This document shows, one piece after another, positions 1 through 11,510 of a DNA stretch of 64,000 bases. Position numbers and translations under genes: made by a program. The first letter of the stretch is position 1. Each line of letters opens with the position of its first letter. The notes below the pieces were generated by a model, which worked only from the letters and a program-made list of their open reading frames with translations, was not told the DNA's origin and did no database searches. Source of the DNA: Cryptomeria japonica (taxonomy: Eukaryota; Streptophyta; Pinopsida; Cupressales; Cupressaceae). The stretch covers positions 689,572,083 through 689,636,082 of the forward strand of contig NC_081412.1 in the NCBI RefSeq assembly GCF_030272615.1, written 5' to 3'.

Positions 1-1054
1 GATCTTCATATTTCCTAACCCATTTCTTCTCATGCTCCTTCCAGATATCATCAACCTTCTATTTTCCTTTCTCATCATTTCCTACTGGATTGTTCTTGCT
101 TCTGCAAAATTTAGCAATATGTCCTATTTTTTTGCATGCATAACAAGTGACATTATTTTTCTAAATTGCTTTCATGTATCCTTGATCATTCCTTGACCTG
201 CATTGATTAGCCATATGTCCAAACTTTCCACATGCATGACATTTCACATTCATTCTACGATTTTCTATCCTATGACCATATTTCTTACAATTTGAACACT
301 GACCGGGAACTACATTATTGTCTTGTTTTGCTCTATTTCTGCAATGTCTTTCCATATGACCAAATTTCTTGCAAACAAAACATCTACCATTGAATTTATG
401 TGCATTGGGTTGCCTTACTAGTGAATTCTGGTTCCGATTGATAGGTTGGTTCTCCTTCTAATCAGTTGCTTCAACTTCATTTGTAGTATCAAATCTTTCT
501 CCATGCTCAAATCCAAGACCTCTACTATCTCCCTTGCACCTTTGATCCTTCAATAGCTCATCAAGCTTTGCAGAACTGATCTTAAACTTGTCTTTGTATT
601 CATTTGCAGTATCCAAATCTCCCCTTAGGACTGTTATCAATCTTTCCAACTCCTGCTCATTATTCTGGGTTTGCACCAACTCAGTTCTCAACATATCATT
701 CTCATGTGCCAGCCTAATGTATTCCTCAGATCTGTCTTTCAGTGATTTGCCAAGATTTTCTGCATTCTTCTTTCAGTCTTCAATATCCTTGGACATCCTC
801 ATAGTTAGGGCTTGCATTTCATTCTTCATGACAATATTCTCCTGACTCAGCTTCTGCTATTTTTCTTTACGGACATTCTTTTCTTCATCATCCTGATTTT
901 GTGAAAGTTCCTTCCTCCTAGCTTGAGTGGATGACAACCGCTCCTGTAGGATAAGAATGAATTCCTTTGCAGAGTTCAACTCATCTTGCAACTTCAAGTT
1001 CTTCATCCTTTCAATATCATAATCTTCAAGTTGTTTCTCCAAACTCATCTTCAT
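1..1054 (-). pseudogene. ORF1 (coiled-coil / CCHC gag-like protein) of element A, partial
   Basis: This is a nucleocapsid-like protein of a pol-less LTR element and probably binds RNA. The start is taken as the ATG at 1,052-1,054, which aligns with the start in element C. A heptad-rich coiled coil comes first (ELNSAKEF, QERLSSTQARRKEL), then a conserved block ending in KLDELLKDQ, then four zinc knuckles near 390-130: CFVCKKFGHMERHC, a second that has lost its last Cys, CHACGKFGHMANQC and CYACKKIGHIAKFC. Several in-frame stops break it, for example before the QKLSQEN and KKNAENL blocks. Its relatives are at 47,553-48,829 and 57,388-58,740. No protease or RT follows before the window ends. The gag-like role is inferred from the knuckles and position. 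Confidence 0.8.
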
Positions 1055-1122
1055 GGATTCCAAATTCAGGATCTTCCTTAAGCTGATAGACTTACTCCAA
1101 GGTACCAGGCTTTCATACCAAT
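1..1122 (-). mobile_element. LTR element A, internal region (5' part, cut by window edge)
   Basis: This is the 5' internal part of a minus-strand LTR retrotransposon whose 5' LTR lies to its right (1,123-9,841). A degraded primer-binding site, the complement of an initiator Met-tRNA 3' end, sits at 1,109-1,120 directly beside the LTR. The only coding content is an ORF1-type protein (coiled coil plus CCHC knuckles). The LTR and ORF1 match element C (38,041-49,843) closely enough to call them one family. The rest of the element and its 3' LTR lie outside the window. Confidence 0.85.
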
Positions 1123-1610
1123 TGTTGGAATCCAAAAACACTGAGAGTGGGGGGGGGGGGGGGGTGAATTAGTGTTCTATTGATGAGATCAATTTTAACC
1201 TTTTTAACAAAGTAATTCAGTAACTGGTAACCATAAAATAATATAACACTAAGTAGAAATGATGCCACCACAAGACATACACGATGACATAGAGATTTAT
1301 ACGTGGAAAACCTCAAAGAGGAAAAACCAAGGTGGGATTGGTGACCCACAATATCTATCCACTGGCCAAATGAATAAATATTACAATAGGGGCCTACACA
1401 TGCAAGAAGGCCAACAGCCTAGAGCACACTGCTCATCACAAAAGGAGCCTCACTAACTACAAACACCAAATACTAGTTTACAAACAAAATTCTAAACTCA
1501 GAGAATGCATTTGCTATGCTGGATGAGTTCCGGTTCAAGCACTGTCTGTACCAATTTTCACTGTGTCCTTTACCGGTAACTTACTTTGCATCTCAAACCT
1601 ATAAACCAAT
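1123..1610 (-). repeat. 5' LTR of element A, first part
   Basis: The LTR boundary is TGTTGGAATCC in plus-strand terms, next to the primer site. The U5 end carries the hairpin described separately (stem arms 1,137-1,144 and 1,169-1,176 around a G run). The LTR is interrupted at 1,610 by the hAT insertion and resumes at 9,385, ending CCAACA at 9,841. Without the insert it is about 945 bp, the same length as the LTRs of element C (946 bp). Confidence 0.85.
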
Positions 1611-2380
1611 CATAGTTGAACTACTCGCGACTCGGCTCGACTCACCAAGGCCCTGGGAAAAAAACTCGGCAACTTAAAAACACGCTTAAACTTAGTAAAA
1701 AATGCATTTTTTTGCAAAATTTAATGAGAAGATGCATCCAATGAGTCAATAAATGATAACACAAAAGAAACAAGATGATTCTAGGTATATTTAAATGCAA
1801 AGTGTCTACAAAATTGCATCCTCATGAGGAATGCTGATGGCTGGAAGCCTAGAAGAAAAATAGTAAATTACTAAATAGTTTTTGTAAAAACAAAAGTAAA
1901 TACATCATTACAAATTACAATTACAACTTCCTCTTCCCAGCTCTAGCAAAAACTTGGGGAGAGGTAGAACTAGAGGGTCTAGATTGTCTAATCGTATAAG
2001 TCTCCTATGGGACTGGGCATGACTGTGCCTCCTCGCTTGGTATGTGTTGTGACATATTCACACATCGCCCCATTGCAAATGGGGACCCCTGCTTTTTGCT
2101 TTCTAGGGTTTGTTTTCTAGGTTTTTTAGGGTTTTCTCTATTAGCCTTTGTAGGATGAGTGCTATCAAGGGGATAATTGGATTACAGGCTTTGCTTGAGC
2201 TAGGGTGAGTCCACAGGGCCCCAGAATTAAGGTTTCTTTGAGAGTCTTCCTTAGGGCCTGGTTTTGCTCTCATTGCTAATTGTGTCTTGCTTTGTGAGTG
2301 GATATCATTCTTGAAGGTCCGAGCTAGGTCGAGTTGGTGAGTGATGAAGTCTGAAATGTCATCCTGATCTTCAAATGCCC

Positions 2381-2499
2381 TGAAATTTGGCTAAGTCTGG
2401 AATGTCCTGATCTTGAAATTTGGCTAAGTCTGGAATGTCCTGATCTTGAAATTTGGCTAAGTCTGGAATGTCCTGATCCTGAAATTTGACTAAGTCTAG
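2381..2499 (+). repeat. 33-bp tandem repeat, about 3.6 units
   Basis: Three full 33-bp units begin at 2,381, 2,414 and 2,447, with a partial unit from 2,480. Units are nearly identical (core CTAAGTCTGGAATGTCCTGA). It lies in the U3 part of giant LTR G1. The length is divisible by three, which creates a false periodic open frame; it is not read as coding. Confidence 0.9.
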
Positions 2500-2777
2500 A
2501 AAACTGAAGAATCCTCCAAAAACTAGATTTTGCAATATAACTCTTGGAGGTCCGAAACCACTCTCAAACATCCTGAAAGTATAAGTGACATTTCCTTATA
2601 TCTTTCTTCTTTCTTATACTTTAAGTCCAGAGCAAAATTCTTATTTCCTCTATTTTTCTCCTTAGCTTGACCAAGTTTGTAAACTTTTGAGGCATAATTG
2701 AGAATGTTTGATGCAACTTTGCCTTGGAGAGGAGATTTTAGACCTTGGGATGATGGATTCTAGCCTGGGAGAGGAAT

Positions 2778-4521
2778 TTCGCTCCTGACCCTTCCAAAGG
2801 GTCCAGAGTGAAAATTCTTATAACTCTCATTTTACTTCCTTGTTTTGAATGGTCATTGGTTTATTAGGCTTTGTGTGTGAGTCTCAATGTGTTCTTGCCT
2901 TGAGAAGTGTTTTGAAAAGTGAGGATCTTGTCCAAAAATAGGAATTTCGCTCCTAACCCTTCCAAAGGGTCCACAGCAAAATTCTTCATAAGCCTCATTT
3001 TCTCCCTTGTTTTGGATACCAACCTTGTTCCATGGGCGAATTTGGGAATGAAATAGCATGTCTCTACCTTTTGAGGTGATGGAACATAGAAATGTGAAGG
3101 ATTTTGGCCAAGATTAGGAATTTCGCTCATGACCCTTCCAAAGGGTCCAGAGCAAAATTCACTATAATCCTCATTAGCTACCTTGAATGGGCTAAAAACC
3201 TCCTTCCTTGGGTGGAAAATGATCTAAGTTTGCTTCTCGAAGTGGTTTGAAGTTTGAAAAGTGAGTAATCTAGCCTAGAATGAGATTTTCGCTCCTGACC
3301 CTTCCAAAGGGTCCAAAGTGAAAATCTTCTTAAAGTTCATTTCCTCCTAAGTTTGACTAATTTTTTGATTTGCAGGGTATCTTGGAAGGAAGGATGGACA
3401 TTCTTGTTGCCTTTGAAGTGTTTGAAAGCATTGAGAAATGAAGGATTTTGGACCAAAAGGGAAATTTTGCTCCTGACCCTTCCAAAGGGTCCAGAGCGAA
3501 ATTCCTAAAAGCTCTTATTTTTGCAATGAAGAAGATCAAGTTTTGATTTGTTATGACATGGATGGAAGAGAAATAACTTGTCTTTGCCTCTTGAGGTCAT
3601 TTTGAAAGGGAGAAAGGAAGAATCAAGCCCAAATCATAATTTTCGCTCCTGACCCTTCCAAAGGGTCCATAGCGAAAATCCTAAAAACCATATTTTCTCC
3701 CAAAATTTGAGCAAAGTCAAACCTGGTCAAGGGTGAGAGAAGTCATTTGGATTGCCTTGGAGTGAATTCTGGTCGCCAAGAATGCAAATTTTGAAGCCAA
3801 ACGAGAATTTCACTCCTAACCCTTCCAAAGGGTCCAGAGCGAAATTCTTAAGATCACCCTTTTTTCCTTGCAAATCAAGTCAATATTTTGGTTTTTATGA
3901 CCTAGAGAGGAGTGAGGAAAAGTTTTCTAAGTCTTGGAGGTGATTTTAATTTGAAAGGATGGTGAAATAGCCCTAAAAACAAGATTTTCACTCCTGACCC
4001 TTCCAAAGGGTGGAAGCGAAAATCCTAAAATCTACCTATTCCTTTCAAATTGATGCTAAGCTATACCTAGACCAAGGTAAAAGATTCCCTTGTGATTTCC
4101 CTTAATTCAATAGTTGTCTCCAGAAGTAATGATTCTAGGCTAGAGGAGGAAAATTGCTCCTGAACCTTCCAAAGGGTCCAGGGTGAAAATCCTAAAAACT
4201 CCTATTTTGCCTTGCAAAATCAAATCAAACTTGGATTGGGTGAAAGAAGAGAACTATTTCCTAGCCTTGTGAGGTGAATTGAAGTTGGAATGATGAAAAA
4301 AATGAGCTACAAACAAGAAATTCGCTCCTGACCCTTCCAAAGGATCCAGAGCAAAAAACACTAAAACCATCCTTTTCTCCAAATTTTGTACTAAGTCAGG
4401 CTTGGACTAGGGTGAGAAAAGCTATTTGGAATGCCTTGGAAAGATGTTTGATCTTCAAAAATGTGAATTTTGAGCTAAAGTTGGAATTTCACTCTTGACC
4501 CTTCCAGGGTGAAATTCTTAT
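2778..4521 (+). repeat. Array of about 11 hairpin-bearing monomers, period about 170 bp
   Basis: Eleven copies of a 35-40 bp inverted repeat start near 2,778, 2,945, 3,121, 3,288, 3,465, 3,641, 3,806, 3,984, 4,150, 4,318 and 4,484. Each can fold: TTCGCTC pairs with GAGCGAA, and GACCCTT pairs with AAGGGTC around it. Spacing is 165-178 bp. The intervening sequence is also loosely related between units, so this is a degenerate satellite-like array. It lies in U3 of giant LTR G1, upstream of the TATA box. Copy G2 has a different set of U3 repeats. Confidence 0.88.
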
Positions 4522-5051
4522 AGGGTCTGTTCCTAGAGAAAATCTTGGGCAAGTTTCTTGTTAATATCTTTTTGTTGATGATTTAAGTTGAAAATGCTAT
4601 GTTGAAATGAATTTATCATGTATCCTTAATCATCTTTTGGTTTGTTTTGGCAGATGAAAGAAGACTAGGCCAGGACAAGGATGACTTTCTCCAGCCCAAC
4701 ATCAACAAGGACGACCTTCTCCAGCCCAACCTCATCAAGGATGACCTCTTCCAATCCAACATTTGAAGGAAAGACAAGGTGGCATCCCAGTCATCACTCC
4801 TTCAGTCGGGTTGGTCCACTTTAGCATGTCCAGATTCAATGTACCTGACTCATCAAAGATGGCACTAACTTCGATGTACCTACCTCGGCTATGCATTGGT
4901 CAAATATTCCAGAGAAGACATGTGTCCAAATAATGCAATTAATTCATTGGTCAGAATTAAGTTTGTTGTAACAAACCCTAATTAGGGTTTCATTGTAAAA
5001 TCTTGGCCATTGATCTCAAATTGATCTGAGCCATTGAATTGTATTGAGGGC

Positions 5052-5060
5052 ACTATATAA
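5052..5060 (+). promoter_or_regulatory. TATA box of giant LTR G1
   Basis: CTATATAAG lies just upstream of a CTCATTTGTAAAGG block that is also found after the TATA box of G2 (28,291-28,299). The shared order (GATCTGAGCCATTG-like block, TATA, CTCATTTGTAAAGG) marks the core promoter and the U3/R border in plus orientation. Confidence 0.7.
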
Positions 5061-8000
5061 GCCCTGGCTTCTCATTTGTAAAGGCTAATAGTTAGGCAAT
5101 AGTTGATAGTAGGTGAATAATTAGCTAGTAGTGAATAGTCAGTTGATAGAATAGAAATTAGAGTAGAATAGAAAGAGAAGGCAAAGATTGTTGCCAAGAT
5201 GTTGTTGTAAAAGACTTTTAAAACGTCATTGAAGAAATGGTGAAATCTATGGGCCAATTCAACAATTTGCATGGTCTTTATACTTCTCAGATTTGATTTC
5301 ATGTTATTAGATGAGTGGAAGAAATGTGTTTGATTGATGGTGAAATTTGTATATCCATACTACTAGCAGTTTGTTGATTGCAGACTTGCCTTGTGTAGTC
5401 AACTGGAATCATTCAACTTAAGCTTAACTTCAATTGTCGCTTCTTTACTGATATGCATCAGCCTGATGGTGTCTATGCCTGTAGCGATGATCTGAACATC
5501 ATAAAGCTTTCCTCCAAAGATCGCACTAATCTTGTGGAGATGGTCCTGGGATGTCAAAACAAGACTTAGTTAGAATTTTGTCAAAGATCAATCATTGCTC
5601 CTACATTCTTAGTGTCAGAATTAGATCCTTTCCTCGCCCTCATCCTTTTCCTTTTTTCAAAAAAAATCTAGGCTAGTGAAATCCTGTGATTCCAACAAAT
5701 CAGACGTTTAGGTCGTCAAGTGTAAGTCCCCTTGTGATTCCAACAAAATCACATCATACCACAAAGAGCTTATCCACACATAGAGATCCTACATAACAGA
5801 ACCTTGGAGTTACTTCGACTGATCCTTCAGTGAGATCTTCAGCAGTCAAAAAAATTTCTCAAGAGAGGATAAGGTACCTTTAGGTATTTTATTCTGTGTT
5901 CGCATGTGCATGAAATACACATCAACAATATGGTTGATTGAGACTCATCCTCCATCCTGTATGAAGCTATGTCTCCACCTTCTTTTGGCACTGGCAATGA
6001 ATCCTCATCCTTATCCTCATCCTCATCCTCATCCTCCTCAATGTCATCCAGCCTGAAACCAAATCCACCCCCTCCCCCATAGCCTGCCTCTCCAAATAGT
6101 GATGTCAGTGTCGGAAAACAATGGAGGTTGCTCCTGTGATGTCCAATCACTGTAAGGATCTATATCATCCAAGTCAATTGGACCACCTTCTAGTTCCTCT
6201 ACCTTCCTTATGCACAATTGAAGATTATATTGCACGTAGACAAGGTCATTGAGCTGTTTCTACGCTAACTTGCTCCTCTTCTTCGTGTGGATTGCTTCAA
6301 ACAAGCTCCAATTGCGCTCACAATTAGATGAACTACAAGGCTGACATAAGACTCTAAGGGCAAAGTTTTTGAGATGTGGGGTGTTTCCACCCCAATTTTG
6401 CCACCAAGCATCTGCAAAATAAATAAAATGGAAAAGTTAGTAAGCAAAGAGAAAAGAGAAAACATAATTTATCAGTCATTTTAGTCTTTAGATCCCAAAA
6501 TCGAAATGGCAAATGTTATACCTGGGGTTTGAGTGGTTCTTCCTCTCCTAGCCAACTCTGAAGAGAATAGCTTACCCCTCCCTCCCTCATAATTTTGGAG
6601 CTCACTCACAATGAGGTCTCTCTCCTCAACATCAGGTACCATCCTCTCAATGCATGTACTGAGGCCCTCCATGACTTCTCCATTTGAATCTGAGTAAGAA
6701 CCCCCGAACCTAAAATGAGGGTTGAGGAAGTACCCTGCTGCATGAATGGGTTGGTGGAGCTGATTGTTCCACCACTTATCAACAATTTCCCAAATGGGAT
6801 CAAATTTGAGCCTATCCCCCTTGTAGTAATTTTTGATAGACTCCTTGGCCCTATCCATGGCCTCATAAAGATATCCCATTGGGGTTTTATCCCCATCCAC
6901 CAAGCGAAGAACTCGAACCAAGGGCTCTGACACCTACAATTGAAAAATACAAATTACAAAAAGATCAAAATTTAAATAATGAAGTTACAAATTAGTAATG
7001 AGAGACTTGAATCAAGAATAAGTAAAATTTAAAAATTAAAGTTTTGAAGTAAGTTAGTAACAACCTTCACAATCTCTGCAACCCTTTGTGCAAATTGGCT
7101 GTCGAAGACTATGCATGTGACAACCTCTCCTTCAGGCTTCTTTGAATAAGGTGAGTTAAGCCATTCTCCACTCACAAACATTTGTTTCAAAGAAGTCAAT
7201 GCAGCAAGAATGCTTTGCAACGTCAAGAAAATAGTTGCAAACCTTGTGACACCAACTCTCACCAAATCTTTCCCTTGAGTGTGTTGTCTCATCAAATTTA
7301 GGACCCAAGGGTGATTGTAAATATATTTGGTGATCCTCCTTGCATCTTCCACAACTGGAGTCACCCACTCAAGTTTTCCTATGTCCTCCAAAAGAAGGTC
7401 AAGGACATGTGCTACACAAGGTGTCCAAAAAAGAGTGGGGTGCCTCTCTTGGAGGTTTCTTCCTGCAAAAGAAGAATTTATTCTTAAGAAATATGCAACC
7501 AAGTAAAACAAAGCCCACAACAAATGAAAATATTGCTAATGCCTAAAGGTGATCATTCAAAAGGATTCTACCTACTGACACATATGCTGTTGCATTATCT
7601 GTGATGATTTGCACCACATTCTCTACCCCTACCTCCATGATGACATGCTCCAACATTCTAGCCAATGTTTCTACATTTTTCACCTTGCTGGAGGCATCAA
7701 AAGATTTCAAGAACACTACATTGTCCTTGAAAGAAACCGAAAAATTGATGATGGTGCGGTTCTCACCATCTATCCACCCATCAGAAGGAATGGTGCAGCC
7801 ATAATTTGCCCATTCAATTTTTTGATCCTCCATCACTTCTCTTGCCCTAGCAACTACGTTTGTGAGCAACCTATAAGTGCAAAGTGAAATTAGGTCTTAG
7901 TACACAATTTTGATTTAATAAACAAGAAATCTAAAAAATAATTAAAAATAAAATCAAGTGGACTATGTAGTAATTTACTAACCTCCCACTCAAATCCCTA

Positions 8001-9159
8001 CGAGAAGGGGTCTTGTACCCCTTTCCTGAAACTGTCATAGTAGTCACAAAATTTAGCCAATAAGCATTCTCCGCCACATTGAATGCAATGTTGTTGAAGT
8101 ACCAAAAATCAGCAACTACAATGTCAGTTTTCTCATGTACCTCCTTATTCCATCCAGTGGCCTCTAATGATGGTTGTGCTCTAGGTGTGTTCCTAGGCAC
8201 AAAATAATCACCTATCGACCCTGATCATTGTGATGGAAGTGGAATAGTGCCAGGAAGTCTACTAGAGGAAGCAGAAGCAATGGGCGAGGTGATGGTGGGT
8301 TTGCGGATATGTGGGCCAAGCTGAGAGTCCACTATGCCCTCAAGTGCTTCTTCTTCCTCTTCAAGGTCAATAGAAACACCTTGAGATTCAGCTATGGCTG
8401 ATCTCGTGGCTAGCTTTTCCCTCTCCCTTTGCAATTTCTTCTCTTCCCCAGCTACAAGTAGGGCATTCATTTTTCTTTTTATTTCTTCACTTGTCATAGG
8501 GCATGCTCTAGCATCATGCCTATCTATTCCTGCAAGGTGGTATTTGAGGCGGTTGATGCCTCCATGAAGTATTCTCTCACACTTTATGCATATAATTGAC
8601 CCAGGATTGGGTCCCTCATAGGCATACCTCCATGCCCCATCTCTAGCTCCTCTAGGACAGGTGCCTATATATCTAGATGGGCATGGATCTAATGGCCATT
8701 GCTCCCTTGCCATGATTAATGCTTACTTAACCTACACATACAAAGTGAAAAAAAAAATTAACATTTTAGTTAAACAATTTAGCACTAAGCAAACTATCTA
8801 CATTAGTTTAAATAAATTTAGACATCATTCGAAGTTTTTTTTTTTTAAAGTACGGTTTGAATTTTTTTTTGAAAACTAGATTCTTCAAAAAAATTGTGAA
8901 AATTCAACAAAACTTGTGTTAAATCTTGTGTAAATAACTTAGAAATGATTTAGACTACCTAGGAATCATTTGTAATCAATCTAAATGCAACAAAAAATAA
9001 ACAAATGGTTTTTAAAAAAATAGAAAAAAATAAAAAAACTTACTTGGAATCTGATTTTCCCTTCAAATCCCCTTCAAATCCACTTGGAATCACTCAATAA
9101 TCACTCCAAATCACCTTGCAAGCCCTTCCAAGTGAGTTTCCCCCTTCTCAGCCCAAAAC

Positions 9160-9376
9160 CATATTGAAAAACAAAAAATGAATGCATTTTATGCCATTTT
9201 CGGCTGATAATGGAATGCGGGCGAGTTTTCGGTTAAAACTCGCCGAGTTTTTGGCAAAAAATCGCCAAAAACTTGGCGAGTTTTCCTGGCAAGTAGAAGT
9301 CATTACTACTCGCCAGGTCCAAAAACTCGGCAAGTTTTTGTCACTCGCTGATTTTTCGGCGAGTGTGTCATCTATG
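9160..9376. repeat. hAT subterminal motif cluster
   Basis: Many direct and inverted copies of ACTCGCC/GGCGAGT occur here, including CTCGCCGAG-type palindromes, next to the right terminus of the hAT element. The left end has a weaker set (CTCGCGACTCGGCTCGAC near 1,625). Subterminal repeats are typical transposase-binding sites in hAT elements; that role is inferred. Confidence 0.7.
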
Positions 9377-9384
9377 AAACCAAT

Positions 9385-9841
9385 AACCAAGACCGACTAC
9401 AAAATATTATATTCGCATTCAGTCGATCAACATTGCTCACACAATATCACACCACTATATATTCCTTCTCTTTGTATGTATATCCAAAATAACCTAACCG
9501 GACTAACTTAAATACCCTTCCCAAACATAAACATGAATGCCTTATGTCAGCTTATAATGATATTACAATTTATTTACATGTCAGCCTAGACAAAAATAAA
9601 TACATTAAACTTCATGATCGGTGCAGCTGATTGTTACCATGTAAACCTGCCGGATCAATCTCCTATGTTGGCCTCATATACTGGTTCCTAGTTTGTTGAT
9701 TTCCCCTGTCTGCTGGATGACTTGAATGTCAGTTGCCGAATCATGAATAGCGTTGAGTACTAGTTAAGTGTCCAACCCAAAATGATGTGTGTTGCCATCA
9801 ATGACAACACAACTAAACCGGATGAGTGTCAATTGCCAACA
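9385..9841 (-). repeat. 5' LTR of element A, second part
   Basis: This continues the LTR broken at 1,610. It aligns along its length with the corresponding parts of both LTRs of element C, including the block ending GTGTCAATTGCCAACA. The 5 bp after it, TAATG (9,842-9,846), would be the target duplication, but the partner is off the window. Confidence 0.85.
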
Positions 9842-10786
9842 TAATGTTTGTGTGTGAATTGTTTGATATAATACCTCGGGTGATGAACATCAAGAAAGCA
9901 ATCAGATTTTGGTAACAACAGGTTTAGAGGTTGTAGGACAACTATTTGACAATATTCCTTGAGCCTGTCTTCAACATTTTAAGGCCATAATCAGCAAGGG
10001 ATATCACAATGCTATCAAGCAAAAAGTGGGGGTCCCATTTGCAATGGGGCAATGTGTGAAAATGTCACATCATAAGGCATAGTTCATAATGCTTTAAAAC
10101 TATGAAGTGGGCATCTAACTTTAATCTTGATTTTCACGTGTTGTTTAAGGTGAAAAATGAAATCATTTTGATATTCCAACCCATGGAGGAGATATCCAAA
10201 GTGAGCATTGTTGTCTTCCATGCCAATTTAAATTGCAAAGTGAGTTACCCATCACACCATTGTTGTTTTGAGTTGGGAGTTGGAAATTTCAAAACTAAAT
10301 AGGATATTGAATTTGAACTATACATGATGTAAGTTATTTCATGAAGGAATAAAGATTTGATTTCTATGTCTCAATTGTTGTGTGTTAATGATTTTACTCT
10401 GTTGGTTTAGATGAATGAGGATTTGACAACTTAATATCTCTATTGTTGGATTGTTTCTTCTTAGAGAGGAGTATACTGTTAAGGAAGATGTAAAATGTCC
10501 ACTCACACATTTGCTATAAGATATGTTGTTTCGGTTAATGCACTTTCAATGAAAGAGAGAAATCTTTCTAGGAAACAACTAAGATTTGCAATATTAGTAA
10601 GGGATTACTAAATATGATTTTGTCATCAAATTACATTTGCAAGTTTAAGTTATTGCAAGACAATAACAATCATTGTAAGGTAGTGACATTTGATAATTGA
10701 ACCCCAAATCTAGTCTTGTTAATATAGGGTTGTGTGGTAGTTTTCAAACTCTACATTCCCAAAAAATTAACACTGATTTTCCTTCA
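9842..10786. other. Unassigned stretch with a giant-LTR terminal fragment
   Basis: No gene is recognised. At about 9,985-10,072 there is a minus-strand fragment matching the first 60-70 bp of the giant LTR family, including the palindromic block around CCCCATTGCAAATGGGG. At 10,733-10,786 a short segment resembles 29,220-29,290, so the LTR fragment that follows seems to have landed in a dispersed repeat. The remaining sequence shows no conserved protein or structure that I can name. Confidence 0.5.
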
Positions 10787-11510
10787 TGTAATGTCCCCAT
10801 TTTTACACAATTTTATTTCATGAGCGTTGGCCAGTTTTTGGGGTTTTCAATAAGATTCCAAGTGAGTAGGGAGAACCCCAATGTTCTTGGAGAGCTTGAT
10901 TTCCAGTTTTCTTGGCATTCAGTGAAGGTTTGGAGTTCAATTGGCATTCAAGATTGCAATGACACTCTTGTAGCATTTTTGGCCATTTGGATTGTTCTCC
11001 ACATTCCTTGGAGAAAATGTCTATTTTTAGTAAGTGCCCGTTTGGCACCCAACATCATTCTTCGGTGTCAGTTCCTTCTTGGTGTGATCATTTTCAGTTT
11101 TCAACACCTTGATGGTGCTTCCCACAAAGTAGTTTGCATTATTTAAATTATTGCACTAAAATATAAATTTAAGATTATAATATTCACTTTAATGTTTTAA
11201 TTTAATAAAGTCATATTATGTCCCCTCAAGTGGATGCCTAGGAAAAGGGGGACTTTGACATAAGTAAATTTTAAATTGCAAAAAGGCCTTTGAAGGAAAA
11301 AGATTTATTTTGAATTTTTAATCCCTCTTTTTCCCTCCAACTCTATAAAAGAAAGATTTTGGCATTTTGGCTCTCATTTGGATTATTCAAGTTCTCACAC
11401 ATAACAAGATGTTACTAAAGTGAATGGATTTCTTCCAAGATTCATGAAAACCCTCGTCAAATCACTAGTTTCGTATCTCGGAGATGGTCTCTTACTGGTT
11501 GGAGTGATTT
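10787..11510 (+). repeat. LTR fragment starting TGTAATGTCCCC, broken by copia E
   Basis: The start matches the terminus of the solo LTR at 33,216 (TGTAATGTTCCC). A good TATA box, CTCTATAAAAG, lies at 11,341-11,351 in the same orientation. The fragment is cut by the insertion of copia E after GATTT (11,506-11,510); its remainder probably continues from 18,179, but I could not find its far end. A 149-codon open frame at 10,697-11,146 overlaps it and has no recognisable motif, so it is not called as a gene. Confidence 0.55.

Larger units (their letters stand above)
2045..5927 (+). mobile_element. Giant solo LTR G1 (3,883 bp)
   Basis: The termini are TGTTG...CAACA, flanked by a near-perfect 5-bp duplication (GTATG at 2,040-2,044, ATATG at 5,928-5,932). 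No primer site or pol lies inside. A second copy of the family (25,124-29,123) shares both ends, the core promoter zone and the downstream R-U5 zone, but most of the roughly 3-kb upstream part differs. The LTR sits in the last exon of the hAT transposase, so it is the youngest layer here. It is probably a solo LTR left by recombination; the parent element's coding region is not in the window. Confidence 0.85.
2005..8713 (-). pseudogene. hAT transposase, five exons, last exon split by a solo LTR
   Basis: This is a cut-and-paste transposase with an N-terminal BED zinc finger (CIKC then HLAG...HDARAC), a DUF659-type region, the RNase-H-like core and a hAT C-terminal dimerisation domain. Exons read from splice sites are 7,983-8,713, 7,572-7,870, 7,065-7,462, 6,522-6,933 and 6,411 downward. 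GT and AG signals fit at each junction and reading phase is kept across them. Candidate catalytic residues are visible: Asp in PSDGWID and IITDNATAY, Glu in SNCERNWS. The last exon runs through an Asp/Glu-rich stretch to 5,933. Removing the 3.9-kb LTR restores the frame for about 13 codons to a TAG at 2,005-2,007. Lesions are TGA at 8,225-8,227, TAG at 6,260-6,262 and a frameshift near 6,050-6,150. Confidence 0.9.
1611..9376 (-). mobile_element. hAT-superfamily DNA transposon, inserted in LTR A
   Basis: An 8-bp target duplication AAACCAAT flanks the element (1,603-1,610 and 9,377-9,384), which is diagnostic for hAT. The termini are inverted: the left end starts CATAGTTGAACTACTCGC and the complement of the right end starts CATAGATGACACACTCGC (15 of 18 match). 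Both ends carry subterminal ACTCGC/GGCGAG motifs. The element spans 7,766 bp, of which 3,888 are a giant solo LTR plus its duplicated target, so the original was about 3.9 kb. It encodes one transposase gene on the minus strand. The gene has stops and a frameshift, so this copy is dead unless complemented. Confidence 0.93.

Noticed and set aside
2778-4521. Regularly spaced identical short repeats resembling a CRISPR array
   Set aside because: The intervals are about 130 bp and related to each other, the units are inverted repeats, and the array lies inside an LTR in a plant genome.
5839-6150. Stand-alone Asp/Glu-rich small protein on the minus strand
   Set aside because: It is the shifted frame of the hAT transposase C-terminus and runs into the solo LTR.
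9979-10077. TAAGG on both sides of a giant-LTR fragment, as if it were a tiny complete insertion
   Set aside because: A 5-bp match at this distance is likely by chance and the left end lacks the family terminus.
10697-11146. 149-codon open frame on the plus strand
   Set aside because: It overlaps the LTR fragment that begins at 10,787, has no recognisable motif and no relative in the window.
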